64,000 nucleotides of DNA from Ensifer sp. PDNC004 (lineage in GTDB: Bacteria; Pseudomonadota; Alphaproteobacteria; Rhizobiales; Rhizobiaceae), in assembly GCF_016919405.1 (NCBI RefSeq), contig NZ_CP070354.1, positions 752,001 through 816,000 on the forward strand. Direction: 5' to 3'. Under the pieces are notes generated by a model. That model searched no databases and was not told the DNA's origin. It saw only the letters and a program-made list of their open reading frames with translations. Shown here in pieces: positions 25,704-34,046 of the stretch. Both the position numbers and the translations under genes were made by a program. Position 1 is the stretch's first letter. Each line of letters starts with the position of its first letter.

Positions 25704-26987
25704 TCAGTTACCAGGAAGCGTGGGAATAAGCTCGGTAGTATCCGCCCTCGCGCGAATGGGGTCGGCAGGCCGTTCCAATACATAGAGGCCGACATTTATG
25801 GTTCCGGCCTTAAAACCAGCCGCGCAGTAGCAGAGGTAATAGTCCCACAGGCGATGAAACTGTTCACTGTAGCCCAGTGCGCTGATGCGGGGCCACGCGG
25901 CGCGAAATCGCTTCCGCCACTCGAGGAGTGTTCGAGCATAATCCGATCCGAAATACTCGCATTGGACCATTCGAAGCCCTGCGTGCGCAGCTTGTGACTG
26001 GATGATGTTTTTGGTCGGAAGCATGCCCCCGGGAAAGACATGCCGCTGAATGAAATCTGCCGCGTCTCGATATGCGGCAAAACGACTCTCATCGATCGTA
26101 ATGACCTGAAGGACGGCGTGCCCGCCCGCGCGAAGCCTTTGCTGCAGCATATTGAAAAACAGCGGCCAATAGGCCTCGCCAACCGCTTCCAGCATCTCGA
26201 TGGACACGATCCGGTCATAGCTTCCTGTAACATCCCTGTAGTCTTTCAACTGCAGACGCACCGCTTCTTGAAGGCCTTTGGCCCGGATGCACTCCGTCGC
26301 ATGGTCCAGTTGCGCGGAGGATAGCGTGACACCATCCACCGTGGCGCCCGCATGGGCGAGGCTTACTGCGAGTGCTCCCCAACCGCAACCAATCTCCAGA
26401 ACTTGCTCGCCACCCTTGATCGACAGGAGCTGCTTGACCCGCTCTATCTTTGCCCGTTGGGCCTCCTCCAGGCTGAGGGCCGGTTCCGCGTAGAGCGCGG
26501 AGGAATAGGTCATGCTCGGGTCGAGCCACTCTCTGTAGAAAGCGTTGCCGAGATCGTAGTGATAGGCGATGTTCTTCCGGCTACCGGTCCTGTTGTTCGC
26601 GCGCAGAGCATGGCGAAACCGCTGCAGCAGCCTGACCGCCAAGTGACCTGAAATCTTCCCATCGAGCATATCGATGTTGCGTGCGGCCAGGTCCAGAGTG
26701 GCTTCCAGATCCGGCGTCGACCAGTCCCCGTCGATATAGGCTTCCGCGAAGCCGAGATCACCACCTGTCGCGAGCCGACGGACGGCCCGCCATTTGTGAA
26801 TAGTGATCGCCGCCGAAGGCCCCGGACGTGTGCCGATATGTTCAATACGTTCGCCGGAGGGTAGGATGACGCTGATTTTCCCGATATCGACCGATGAAAT
26901 GACGGCGTCCAGCGCGCGCGCGAAAACTCCGATTGTCGCTCTGTTTTCGCCAAGGCCACGCCTGAATATTCTTGCTAATGCGAGCAC
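25704..26987 (-). CDS. cfa: Cyclopropane-fatty-acyl-phospholipid synthase-type methyltransferase
   Basis: A 427-residue SAM-dependent methyltransferase of the Cfa family: an N-terminal lipid-binding domain (about 1-125), then the Rossmann domain with EIGCGWGAL as SAM motif I, HYDLGNAFY ahead of it, and the later FPGGMLPT and YYLCYCAAGF segments. It modifies unsaturated acyl chains in membrane lipids. It lies 71 bases after the DUF1365 gene and 17 before hemH. Flavin oxidoreductase, DUF1365 and Cfa-like genes together under RpoE are known from Rhodobacter, where related enzymes make furan-containing fatty acids. That route is possible here. Confidence 0.9.
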   Translation of the reverse strand: MLALARIFRRGLGENRATIGVFARALDAVISSVDIGKISVILPSGERIEHIGTRPGPSAAITIHKWRAVRRLATGGDLGFAEAYIDGDWSTPDLEATLDLAARNIDMLDGKISGHLAVRLLQRFRHALRANNRTGSRKNIAYHYDLGNAFYREWLDPSMTYSSALYAEPALSLEEAQRAKIERVKQLLSIKGGEQVLEIGCGWGALAVSLAHAGATVDGVTLSSAQLDHATECIRAKGLQEAVRLQLKDYRDVTGSYDRIVSIEMLEAVGEAYWPLFFNMLQQRLRAGGHAVLQVITIDESRFAAYRDAADFIQRHVFPGGMLPTKNIIQSQAAHAGLRMVQCEYFGSDYARTLLEWRKRFRAAWPRISALGYSEQFHRLWDYYLCYCAAGFKAGTINVGLYVLERPADPIRARADTTELIPTLPGN

Positions 26988-27058
26988 GATGTGTTCCTGG
27001 AAAAATTCGATAAAATTATGGGTTCAGACGCCTCAGGCGCCGTGCGTTGGAAACCGGT

Positions 27059-27907
27059 TCACGCGGCGTCTGTGTAACTCGCGGTTTCCGGCGGCGGCGG
27101 ACTTGTGCGGAAGCGCGCGCCCTTCAGCCACAGCTTGAAGGCTTCCCAATGGATGCCGGCCATCACCTTCATCGTCATGAAGGGGAACCGGATCAGGTAG
27201 CGTGCCAGCATGGCGTCCGTCAGCGGCGCCGCGTCCGCGTTGAACGTCGCGACCATGACGGGGTCCTTGCCGGCGGTCTCATGAATTCGCACCCGTACGG
27301 TCCTGCCGGGCGGCAGAATGCGGAAATGGTAGCGCAGCCCCATGTCCATGAAGGGGGAAACATGAAAGACTTTCATCCGCGTCTGCCTGATGCCGGCGGC
27401 GCTGATGTCGCCCGCAAGGACCGGCGCCACGTAGCTGTGGCGTTCGCCGTAGGTGTTCCTGACTTCATAGATGATGGCAATCAGCCGGTCTTCGTCATCA
27501 TAGGCGAAATAGGTCGAGAGCGGGTTGAAGACATAACCGAACATGCGCGGGTAGGCGAGCAGCAGGATACGGGCCGCGGCCCTTTCGAGACCGGCGCGCG
27601 CAAGCAGGCGGTCGGCGTACTCTCGCAGCGTCTCCCCGTCCTCTTCGACGTGATCGCGCTCGTGGAACGACAGGATGCCCGCGCGGTTCACGGCGAGCAG
27701 GCGGGTTAGTCCCGCAAGATCGGCAAGCCGGTCGACATCGACCAAAAGGGAAAAGACGCTATAGCTGAAGCGATGGCCGAAGGGATGAAGCCTCTGGTGC
27801 ATCACTTTTCCCGGATAAAGCGTCCCGGCCGCAGAGGGAGGAGGGCCGTTGTCGGCCATGCTGGTGACCGGGATCTGCTTCATGCCCTGCTTCTTTCCGT
27901 TCATCAT
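27059..27907 (-). CDS. DUF1365-family protein
   Basis: A 282-residue protein of the DUF1365 family (LYPGKVMHQRLHPFGHRFSYSVF near the N-terminus in pieces, FGYVFNPLS, KVFHVSPFM). The family is consistently linked to Cfa-type methyltransferases and flavin oxidoreductases in lipid-modification clusters. ATG at 27907 overlaps the stop of the DUF2147 gene, giving translational coupling; longer frames would run through that gene. Confidence 0.9.
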   Translation of the reverse strand: MMNGKKQGMKQIPVTSMADNGPPPSAAGTLYPGKVMHQRLHPFGHRFSYSVFSLLVDVDRLADLAGLTRLLAVNRAGILSFHERDHVEEDGETLREYADRLLARAGLERAAARILLLAYPRMFGYVFNPLSTYFAYDDEDRLIAIIYEVRNTYGERHSYVAPVLAGDISAAGIRQTRMKVFHVSPFMDMGLRYHFRILPPGRTVRVRIHETAGKDPVMVATFNADAAPLTDAMLARYLIRFPFMTMKVMAGIHWEAFKLWLKGARFRTSPPPPETASYTDAA

Positions 27908-28284
27908 CGGGCGGGTTGCCAGCGCACGTTCTTGCAAAGCACGCCGCCGAGAATACAGCCACGCGTTAGAAGCGAATTATCGGATACCTGCACCGTGATC
28001 GAATAAGTGCGATCGCGTTTCTCATCAAAGGCGGTACCGGACAATTTATCCGGCGATTTGGGCTGAAGCGACATGATCAGGCGGTCGCCGGCCTCTTCGC
28101 CCTTGCTGGTATCCCGGATCCAGAGATTGGTCGCGCAGATATTGCGGCCGCATGGTGCGATGCGCACACGCGCGTTTCCGTCGTCGCGCAGCCAGACACC
28201 GCTCGGATCGGCGGATTGCTGCGCTTGGGACATCGCGGCAGTCAGCATCAGGGCGGAAAATGCAGTCAGAACGACTATCCTCAT
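27904..28284 (-). CDS. DUF2147-family secreted protein
   Basis: A 126-residue protein with a signal peptide (about 1-21, ending SQAQQ) and the DUF2147 pattern (GVWLRDDGNARVRIAPCG, two later Cys pairs). It is periplasmic or secreted, of unknown function. ATG at 28284 follows AAGGA. It is the first gene of the minus-strand operon DUF2147-DUF1365-cfa-hemH and lies 26 bases from an RpoE-type -10 element. Confidence 0.85.
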   Translation of the reverse strand: MRIVVLTAFSALMLTAAMSQAQQSADPSGVWLRDDGNARVRIAPCGRNICATNLWIRDTSKGEEAGDRLIMSLQPKSPDKLSGTAFDEKRDRTYSITVQVSDNSLLTRGCILGGVLCKNVRWQPAR

Positions 28285-28309
28285 CGGACTATCCTTGTTG
28301 CTTTTCCCT

Positions 28310-28338
28310 GAATACGCACGCGCGGGCGAATCGGTTCA
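28310..28338 (-). promoter_or_regulatory. RpoE-type promoter of the DUF2147 operon
   Basis: On the minus strand TGAACCG (28338-28332) is followed after exactly 15 bases by CGTATTC (28316-28310). The spacing is the same as in the three other RpoE-type promoters here, with a one-base change in the -35 element and a weaker -10. It is back to back with the DUF2177 promoter. Confidence 0.6.
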
Positions 28339-28345
28339 CTCAAAG

Positions 28346-28374
28346 TGATCCGTCAGGACGACAAAGGCGTAGAA
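28346..28374 (+). promoter_or_regulatory. RpoE-type promoter of the DUF2177 gene
   Basis: TGATCCG (28346-28352) and CGTAGAA (28368-28374) are 15 bases apart, identical in both elements to the promoter ahead of rpoE. Transcription would start near 28381, which excludes the ATG at 28375 and supports the gene start at 28405. Confidence 0.75.
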
Positions 28375-28404
28375 ATGTCGAGAAATGTCCTGGGATACAT
28401 CGGT

Positions 28405-28806
28405 ATGAAAACCATAGTCACCGCCTATCTGGCGACCGGCATCGCCTTTCTGATCCTTGATGCCATCTGGCTTTCGACGATGGCGGATATGCTCTACCGG
28501 CCTCTCCTGGGCGACAAGCTGGCGCCGCAGTTTCATCTGGCGCCAGCCGTTGTGTTCTATCTGATCTATGTTGCCGGCATCGTGTTTTTCGCCGTGATGC
28601 CTGTGCTCGACGGGGGCGGGCTCGGCAAGGCGGCGCTGAACGGTGCGGTCCTCGGTCTCGTGGCATATGCGACCTACGATCTCACCAACCAGGCGACGCT
28701 CAGGGACTGGCCGCTTTCCGTTACGCTCGCCGATATTGCCTGGGGTGCTTTCGTGACCGCGGTCGGCGCATCAGTCGGCTTTCTCGCGGCGAGCCGCATC
28801 GGCTGA
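28405..28806 (+). CDS. DUF2177-family membrane protein
   Basis: A 133-residue protein with four membrane helices and the DUF2177 pattern (ILDAIWLSTMADMLYRPLLG, TYDLTNQATLRDWP). It acts in the inner membrane; the function is unknown, but the family is recurrent in RpoE-ChrR regulons. The start at 28405 is set by the promoter position. Its last 36 bases overlap the 3' end of the convergent gene at 28771-29370. Confidence 0.85.
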   Translation: MKTIVTAYLATGIAFLILDAIWLSTMADMLYRPLLGDKLAPQFHLAPAVVFYLIYVAGIVFFAVMPVLDGGGLGKAALNGAVLGLVAYATYDLTNQATLRDWPLSVTLADIAWGAFVTAVGASVGFLAASRIG

Positions 28807-29370
28807 CCGTTCGGCGTCGGCCAGAATGCCTGAGAACAGGATGGCGACGAAGGCTGTGAGCATGCCGGCGCTCATCAGGTTGAGCCGTACCAGGGCGGCG
28901 TATTGAACTGCATTGTACTGCGCGAGCGGCAGCGCATAGACATCGTGCAATAGAAGGAAAACGCCGAAGGCGAGCGCGGTAATCGCGAGGGCGACGACAC
29001 GTTCCCGCGGGCGAAACAGCAGAAGCGCGATGACCCCGCACGGAACCAGGAAGATTTCGACTGCAGAAGCCGTGCCGAAGAGCCATGCCGAAAGCACGGT
29101 GTTGCCGATCCCCGCCAGCGGCAGCAGAGCCCGCCCAGCAACATCATTCCGGCGCGCCACGGCCGGCACGGCGAGAAAGAACGGTGTCGACAGGAACGTG
29201 AACCAGGCGGCGGTGATATCAGCACTCACCAGCCAGAAGAGATAGAGTGGGTAAAAGGGCTGGTTCGAGGCGACCAGCAAGGATATCAGGTTCGCCGCAG
29301 CGACACGCGGGTCAGGATGGTGCATATAGGCCCGCACCATCGCGGCGAGGCGTTTAAGGAGGAAGATCAC
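28771..29370 (-). CDS. Multispanning membrane protein of the rpoE operon
   Basis: A 199-residue protein with about six hydrophobic helices and a charged C-terminus; no family is recognised. The start is GTG at 29370, overlapping the stop of the methyltransferase fusion gene as GTGA. It is the fourth and last gene of the rpoE operon. The 3' end overlaps the convergent DUF2177 gene by 36 bases. A role in membrane-lipid remodelling is inferred from the operon only. Confidence 0.75.
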   Translation of the reverse strand: MIFLLKRLAAMVRAYMHHPDPRVAAANLISLLVASNQPFYPLYLFWLVSADITAAWFTFLSTPFFLAVPAVARRNDVAGRALLPLAGIGNTVLSAWLFGTASAVEIFLVPCGVIALLLFRPRERVVALAITALAFGVFLLLHDVYALPLAQYNAVQYAALVRLNLMSAGMLTAFVAILFSGILADAERSADAARREKAD

Positions 29371-31217
29371 CGGCCTGCGCCGGCCGGGATGAGGCGGTAG
29401 TGGCTCACACCCCATTCTTCCCCATCGGCATGGCCAAAGAGACCAGCCGTGGCGAGGAAAAACATCCGCCAGCGCCGCATCCAGACGGCGGCGTCCTTGC
29501 CGTAGGTCGCTTCGAAGATGGCGCGGACAGCGCCGCGGTTTCGGTCTAAATTATCGAGCCAGTCCCGCGCGGTGCGCTCGTAATGTCTGCCGTTCCAGCG
29601 CCAGTCCTGTTCGACAGCGAAACTGTCGCCGAATTCGCGGACCAGTCCGTGGCTGGGCATGACGCCGCCGGTAAAGAAATACTGCGCAATCCAGTCTGCC
29701 TTGTCGGCATGGTCGAAGCGATAGGCCGTCTTGCGATGCGAGAAAACGTGCAGGAAGAGCCGTCCGTCGTCGCGGATCCAGCCGCGTGCACGCTGGAGCA
29801 GGCAATGCCAGTTGGACATATGCTCGAACATTTCCACCGACACGATGCGGTCGAAGGTGCCGCCCGGCGAGAATGTGTTCATGTCGGCGGTGATCACGGT
29901 CAGATTGCGAAGGCCGCGGCGTTTGGCTTCCGCCTCGATATAGGTCCGCTGCGAGGATGAATTCGAAACGGAGACGATACGACCGGACGGAAAGCGCTCT
30001 GCCATGAACAGCGAGAGGGATCCCCATCCGCAACCGAGCTCGAGGATGTCCTGCCCGTCGGCTAGGTCCGCGTGAAGGCATGTCTCTTCCAACGCCGCGA
30101 TTTCCGCCTCTGCGAGTGTCGTGGCGGGCGAGGCATAGAGGCAGGATGAATACTTGCGGCGCGGGCCGAGCACCAGCGAAAAGAATGCCGCGGGAAGCTC
30201 ATAATGCTGGGCATTCGCATCATCGGTATGCACAGCGATGGGCCATTCGCGCATGGAGCGCGCAAAGTCCCGGTCCGTCGGACCGCTCCCTTCCGCCAGC
30301 AGCCGGCGCGTGCGGCCGACGAGCCGGCTGATACCGAACCGCAGGGCACTATCGGATAACGGCAGCCGCTCGGCGGCGTTGATGGCGGTAACGGCAAGGT
30401 TCATGTCGTCTGCTCCCGTTTTTTGTGGGCCCGGCCAGAAGGCATTGACGCGCCTGGCATAGGCGGTGAAGGCAGCGCCACGCGAACGCATCATGTGCGC
30501 TTCAAGCGGCGGAATCCCTGAAACATGCACCAGCAGCCAATAAATCAGGGCGGGGCCTGCAAGCGCCAGCCAGCCCCAGCCCCAATTGCCGGCAGGGCCG
30601 ATAGCCACGACCGCATAGCCAACCCATCCGAGCCACTGGAAGAAATAGTTGGGATGGCGCGACAGGCCCCAGAGCCCAACATCGCAAACCTTGCCCCTGT
30701 TGGCGTGGTCACCGCGAAACCGTTCCAGTTGCGCATCGGCGATGCCCTCTGCGAGGACGGCAATGACGATGATCGCGATGCCGGCAATATCGCTCCACTG
30801 CCAACCAATCGCCGGGTTGCGTGCTGCGTCGAAGATCGTCGTGGTGAGGAGAAGCGCGGCGGCGGCCTGGATCTGCAAAAACAGGAAGAGACGCCCGCGC
30901 CAGCGCTCGCCCCATTCCTCCTTAAGTTTCGCGTAGCGAGGATCCTCACCGCCCTTCAGCGTGCGCCGCAGGATATGCAGGCCGAGACGACAAGACCAGA
31001 GCGCGGCCACCGCTGCGATGAGAAGCCGTCGCTGCCCATCGCCCTCCCAGCCCGAAACCGGAACAAGCGCGGCGGCGACGCCCGCCCCGCCCACGAGAAA
31101 GGACCAGACGGTATCGACCCAGCCGGATCCCGCCCCCTTCACGACCGCGAGCCAGACGGCTGCCATGCCCAGTGAGATAGCAGCGGCCAGAAGGAGGAAG
31201 AGCACCGACGCCGACAT
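29367..31217 (-). CDS. DUF1295 membrane enzyme fused to a Cfa-type methyltransferase
   Basis: A 616-residue frame with two normally separate parts. Residues 1-270 are a DUF1295/steroid 5-alpha-reductase-like membrane protein (GLWGLSRHPNYFFQWLGW). Residues 272-616 are a SAM methyltransferase of the Cfa type (ELGCGWGSLSLFMAERFP, FSHRKTAYRFDHADK, FFTGGVMPSHGLV). The join is at an internal ATG (30404) that still has a GGGAG site nine bases upstream. A run of six A (30424-30419 on the minus strand) precedes it. With five A the first protein would end in a TGA overlapping that ATG. The fusion may therefore be recent or depend on slippage, or the second half may be started separately. Confidence 0.85.
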   Translation of the reverse strand: MSASVLFLLLAAAISLGMAAVWLAVVKGAGSGWVDTVWSFLVGGAGVAAALVPVSGWEGDGQRRLLIAAVAALWSCRLGLHILRRTLKGGEDPRYAKLKEEWGERWRGRLFLFLQIQAAAALLLTTTIFDAARNPAIGWQWSDIAGIAIIVIAVLAEGIADAQLERFRGDHANRGKVCDVGLWGLSRHPNYFFQWLGWVGYAVVAIGPAGNWGWGWLALAGPALIYWLLVHVSGIPPLEAHMMRSRGAAFTAYARRVNAFWPGPQKTGADDMNLAVTAINAAERLPLSDSALRFGISRLVGRTRRLLAEGSGPTDRDFARSMREWPIAVHTDDANAQHYELPAAFFSLVLGPRRKYSSCLYASPATTLAEAEIAALEETCLHADLADGQDILELGCGWGSLSLFMAERFPSGRIVSVSNSSSQRTYIEAEAKRRGLRNLTVITADMNTFSPGGTFDRIVSVEMFEHMSNWHCLLQRARGWIRDDGRLFLHVFSHRKTAYRFDHADKADWIAQYFFTGGVMPSHGLVREFGDSFAVEQDWRWNGRHYERTARDWLDNLDRNRGAVRAIFEATYGKDAAVWMRRWRMFFLATAGLFGHADGEEWGVSHYRLIPAGAGR

Positions 31218-31220
31218 GGT

Positions 31221-31874
31221 TCAAATCCCGAAGATCGGCTGCAGCATGCGCCCAATGACATTGTTGAAGCGCATTTTACCCTCCATAGCCGCAAGGCAAA
31301 TACAATCAGCGCCGTTGTCGACGACCGGTCGGTGTTCGACGTCCTCATCCATTTCCGCGAGATCCCCTGGACCGAATGTTCCGAAACGATCGGTGTATGA
31401 ACCCGATACGATGTAGGTGAACTCGGTGCCCACATGACCGTGGTCGGGAAGAGCGCGGCCAGGGCCGACCTTGAGCAGGATGAGATTGGCATCGGGATCC
31501 TGCGGCACGCCGACCCGGCTCATCTTCATGCCTGGACCGATCCAGCGCCAGCGTCCGATATCGCAGCCGCGCAAGGCGTCCGGCAGGCGAATGCCTTCAA
31601 TCTCCACCGGCGCTAGCGGCGACGGTTCTATGGGGGCGGCAGCGTCTTCGTCATCGAGCATGGCGAGCACGTCGCTCAGCGCGGTCGCCGACATCTGCGT
31701 CGGTTCCGTTTCTTTCAGGAGCGCGCCGCCCAGCGCCTGATATTTGCCGATGAGGGCGCGACAGGCCGGGCAGCTTGCCAGATGCGCCTTGACGACGATG
31801 GCGGGCGCGGCGGCAAGCGTGCCGGCGGCATAGCGCATCAAGGTCTCGTCGGTTGGGTGATGTGTGGTGGTCAT
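31221..31874 (-). CDS. chrR: ChrR-type zinc anti-sigma factor
   Basis: A 217-residue anti-sigma factor. The N-terminal zinc anti-sigma domain has His6, His31, Cys35 and Cys38, the same residue numbers as Rhodobacter ChrR. The C-terminal cupin domain shows DHGHVGTEFTYIVSG and a later His (VEHRP). It holds RpoE inactive until singlet oxygen or peroxide triggers release. ATG overlaps the rpoE stop as ATGA, giving a coupled 1:1 supply of sigma and anti-sigma. Confidence 0.95.
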   Translation of the reverse strand: MTTTHHPTDETLMRYAAGTLAAAPAIVVKAHLASCPACRALIGKYQALGGALLKETEPTQMSATALSDVLAMLDDEDAAAPIEPSPLAPVEIEGIRLPDALRGCDIGRWRWIGPGMKMSRVGVPQDPDANLILLKVGPGRALPDHGHVGTEFTYIVSGSYTDRFGTFGPGDLAEMDEDVEHRPVVDNGADCICLAAMEGKMRFNNVIGRMLQPIFGI

Positions 31875-32509
31875 GATTTTTCTTCCAGCAGCGCGCGAAG
31901 CCGGTTCATGGCCAGGCGTGTTCTAGATTTGACGGTGCCGAGCGGAATACCCAGTTCATCGGCGATTTCGGTCTGCGATTTCTCACTGAAATACGAGAGG
32001 CGGATGATCGTTTGCTGCTCGGACGAGAGCGCGGTCAGCGCGGCGCGCACCGCCGCATCCCGCTCGGCGCCGAGCATTCCATCCTCGACCGTATCCACCG
32101 CCATCTCAGGATCTGGCGGCAAAGCCGATGGGTCCCTCTGTCGCCGCAGATGGTCGATGCGAATGTTGCGCGCGACCGTAAAGATCCAGGTGGCGACCCC
32201 TGCGCGATCCGCATCAAAATACGATGCCTTGCGCCAAACGGTCAGCATCGTCTCCTGCACGAGATCCTCCGCTGCGACGGACGACATCGTCCAGCGCAGG
32301 AAGAAGGTCTTCAGCTTCGGCCCGAAATAGCGGAAGAGCAGGGCAAAAGCCTGGCGATCCCGATCCTGTGCGACCTGTCTCATCATTTCGACAAGGGCAT
32401 CGGTCGAGGGCGTCTGTTGTTTGTCCCTTGAGCTTACCACAGCAAGCCGCCGGCCGGCCTGGAGACCGGGTTTGTGTTCAATCTCAACGGGGTTCGAAGC
32501 TTCATTCAT
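31871..32509 (-). CDS. rpoE: ECF sigma factor RpoE (ChrR-controlled, ECF11-like)
   Basis: About 212 residues from 32509: sigma region 2 (FRYFGPKLKTFFLRW, EDLVQETMLTVWRKA, WIFTVARNIRIDHLR) and region 4 (LGIPLGTVKSRTRLAMNRLR). Sequence and the partner ChrR mark it as the singlet-oxygen sigma factor. The start is uncertain: the -10 element of its own promoter ends at 32516, so transcription should begin near the ATG at 32509. The mRNA is then leaderless, or translation starts further in (for example GTG at 32440). The operon rpoE-chrR-fusion-membrane protein is autoregulated through that promoter. Confidence 0.92.
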   Translation of the reverse strand: MNEASNPVEIEHKPGLQAGRRLAVVSSRDKQQTPSTDALVEMMRQVAQDRDRQAFALLFRYFGPKLKTFFLRWTMSSVAAEDLVQETMLTVWRKASYFDADRAGVATWIFTVARNIRIDHLRRQRDPSALPPDPEMAVDTVEDGMLGAERDAAVRAALTALSSEQQTIIRLSYFSEKSQTEIADELGIPLGTVKSRTRLAMNRLRALLEEKS

Positions 32510-32515
32510 GCATCC

Positions 32516-32544
32516 TTCTACGCGGTGCTCTCCGAAGCGGATCA
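32516..32544 (-). promoter_or_regulatory. RpoE-type autoregulatory promoter of rpoE-chrR
   Basis: On the minus strand TGATCCG (32544-32538), 15 bases, then CGTAGAA (32522-32516). Both elements are identical to those at 28346-28374. It is seven bases from the annotated rpoE ATG. Confidence 0.8.
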
Positions 32545-32570
32545 CCCTGTACGATATCGTTCCTTCGCAG

Positions 32571-32599
32571 TGATCCGTCAGAAGTCCCCGCCCGTAAAG
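32571..32599 (+). promoter_or_regulatory. RpoE-type promoter of the flavin oxidoreductase
   Basis: TGATCCG (32571-32577), 15 bases, then CGTAAAG (32593-32599), 46 bases before the ATG at 32645. It is divergent from the rpoE promoter, with the -35 elements 26 bases apart. Confidence 0.75.
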
Positions 32600-32644
32600 G
32601 GTACAGATAGTTGTCCAGAGTTCGAAAGCCGCAAAAGGATCATT

Positions 32645-33976
32645 ATGCGCCATTTTCCTCAAACGGATCGGCCACTCAAAATCGCGATTGTCGGCACGGG
32701 CATCGCCGGCCTGTCAGCGGCGTGGTTGCTGTCGCAGCGCCACGAGGTGACGGTTTTCGAGGCCGACAATCGTATTGGCGGCCATTCGCACACGATGGAT
32801 GCGGGTGGCACGCCGGTCGATACAGGCTTCATCGTCTACAACGAGGCGACCTATCCCAACCTTAAGGCTTTGTTTGCACATCTCGACGTGCCGACCAAGG
32901 CATCGGACATGTCCTTCGCCGTCTCGATGGACGGTGGGAAGCTGGAATATGCCGGCACGAATCTCGCCGGTCTTTTCGCCCAGCGCAGCAACCTTGCCAG
33001 CCCGCGCTTCTGGTCGATGCTGCGCGACCTCGTGCGCTTCTACCGTCAGGCACCAAGCGGCGTGCGCGATCTCGATCCCTCCGCTAGCCTTGACGAGTAT
33101 CTCGACAGCGCCGGCTTCGGGCGGGCGTTTCGAGAAGACCACCTCTACCCGATGGCGGCTGCAATCTGGTCGACGCCGGCGCTTGAGATCGGCAACTATC
33201 CGGCGCTCTCCTTCGTGCGCTTTTGCGAGAACCACGGCTTGCTGAAATTCGTACGAAGGCCAATCTGGCGAACGGTCGATGGCGGCAGCCGTGCCTATGT
33301 CGAGCGGCTCACGGCACCATTCCGCGACAGGATCCGGACAAATGCGCCGGTGAGGTCAATCCGCCGCGTCAACGGCGCGGTGGAGATTTCCGTGGGTGGT
33401 GCGGAGGCGGAATGGTTCGACCATGTCGTGATCGGTGCTCATGCAGACCAGGCGCTGGCGATGCTTGCTGACCGTTCCCCGCGCGAGGCTGCGCTGTTGA
33501 GCGCTTTCGCCTATGGCGACAACGAGACGGTCCTCCACCGCGATGAAACCCTGATGCCACGCCGAAGGCGTGTCTGGGCAAGCTGGAATTATCTTGCGCA
33601 ATCCGGACGTGACAACACGGCGGTGCGCAAGCCCTGCGTCACCTACTGGATGAACCGGCTGCAGGGGATTTCCAATCCTCGTCCCTGCTTCGTGACGCTT
33701 AGCCCGTTACACGCTCCCGCCGAAGATAAGATAATCTGGCGAGGGCTCTACCAGCACCCTCTCTTCAACGCCGCGACGCTTGCCGCGCAAAGACAGCTTT
33801 GGTCGCTGCAGGGCGAAGCCAATACGTGGTTCTGCGGGTCCTATTTCGGATCCGGCTTCCATGAGGATGCCATTCAGGCGGGCTTGGCTGTTGGCGAAAG
33901 CCTGGGTGGAGTTATGCGGCCATGGTCCGTCCAAGGAGAATGCGATCGAATTTTCCGAACCCTGCAGGGCGCTTGA
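32645..33976 (+). CDS. FAD-dependent amine-oxidase-like oxidoreductase
   Basis: A 443-residue flavoprotein with an N-terminal FAD-binding motif (VGTGIAGLSAAWLLSQRHEV, then FEADNRIGGHSHT) and a C-terminal FCGSYFGSGFHEDAIQAG segment typical of COG2907. Relatives act as fatty-acid desaturases or oxidases in lipid modification together with DUF1365 and Cfa-like enzymes under RpoE. The start at 32645 follows AAAAGGA; the frame upstream holds the promoter. Confidence 0.9.
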   Translation: MRHFPQTDRPLKIAIVGTGIAGLSAAWLLSQRHEVTVFEADNRIGGHSHTMDAGGTPVDTGFIVYNEATYPNLKALFAHLDVPTKASDMSFAVSMDGGKLEYAGTNLAGLFAQRSNLASPRFWSMLRDLVRFYRQAPSGVRDLDPSASLDEYLDSAGFGRAFREDHLYPMAAAIWSTPALEIGNYPALSFVRFCENHGLLKFVRRPIWRTVDGGSRAYVERLTAPFRDRIRTNAPVRSIRRVNGAVEISVGGAEAEWFDHVVIGAHADQALAMLADRSPREAALLSAFAYGDNETVLHRDETLMPRRRRVWASWNYLAQSGRDNTAVRKPCVTYWMNRLQGISNPRPCFVTLSPLHAPAEDKIIWRGLYQHPLFNAATLAAQRQLWSLQGEANTWFCGSYFGSGFHEDAIQAGLAVGESLGGVMRPWSVQGECDRIFRTLQGA

Positions 33977-34046
33977 TTGCGTGCGCTTTCAGGTTCTTTA
34001 GCAATTCTCGGTGCTTCCTGCCCACCAGTCTGATACCACGGAACAC

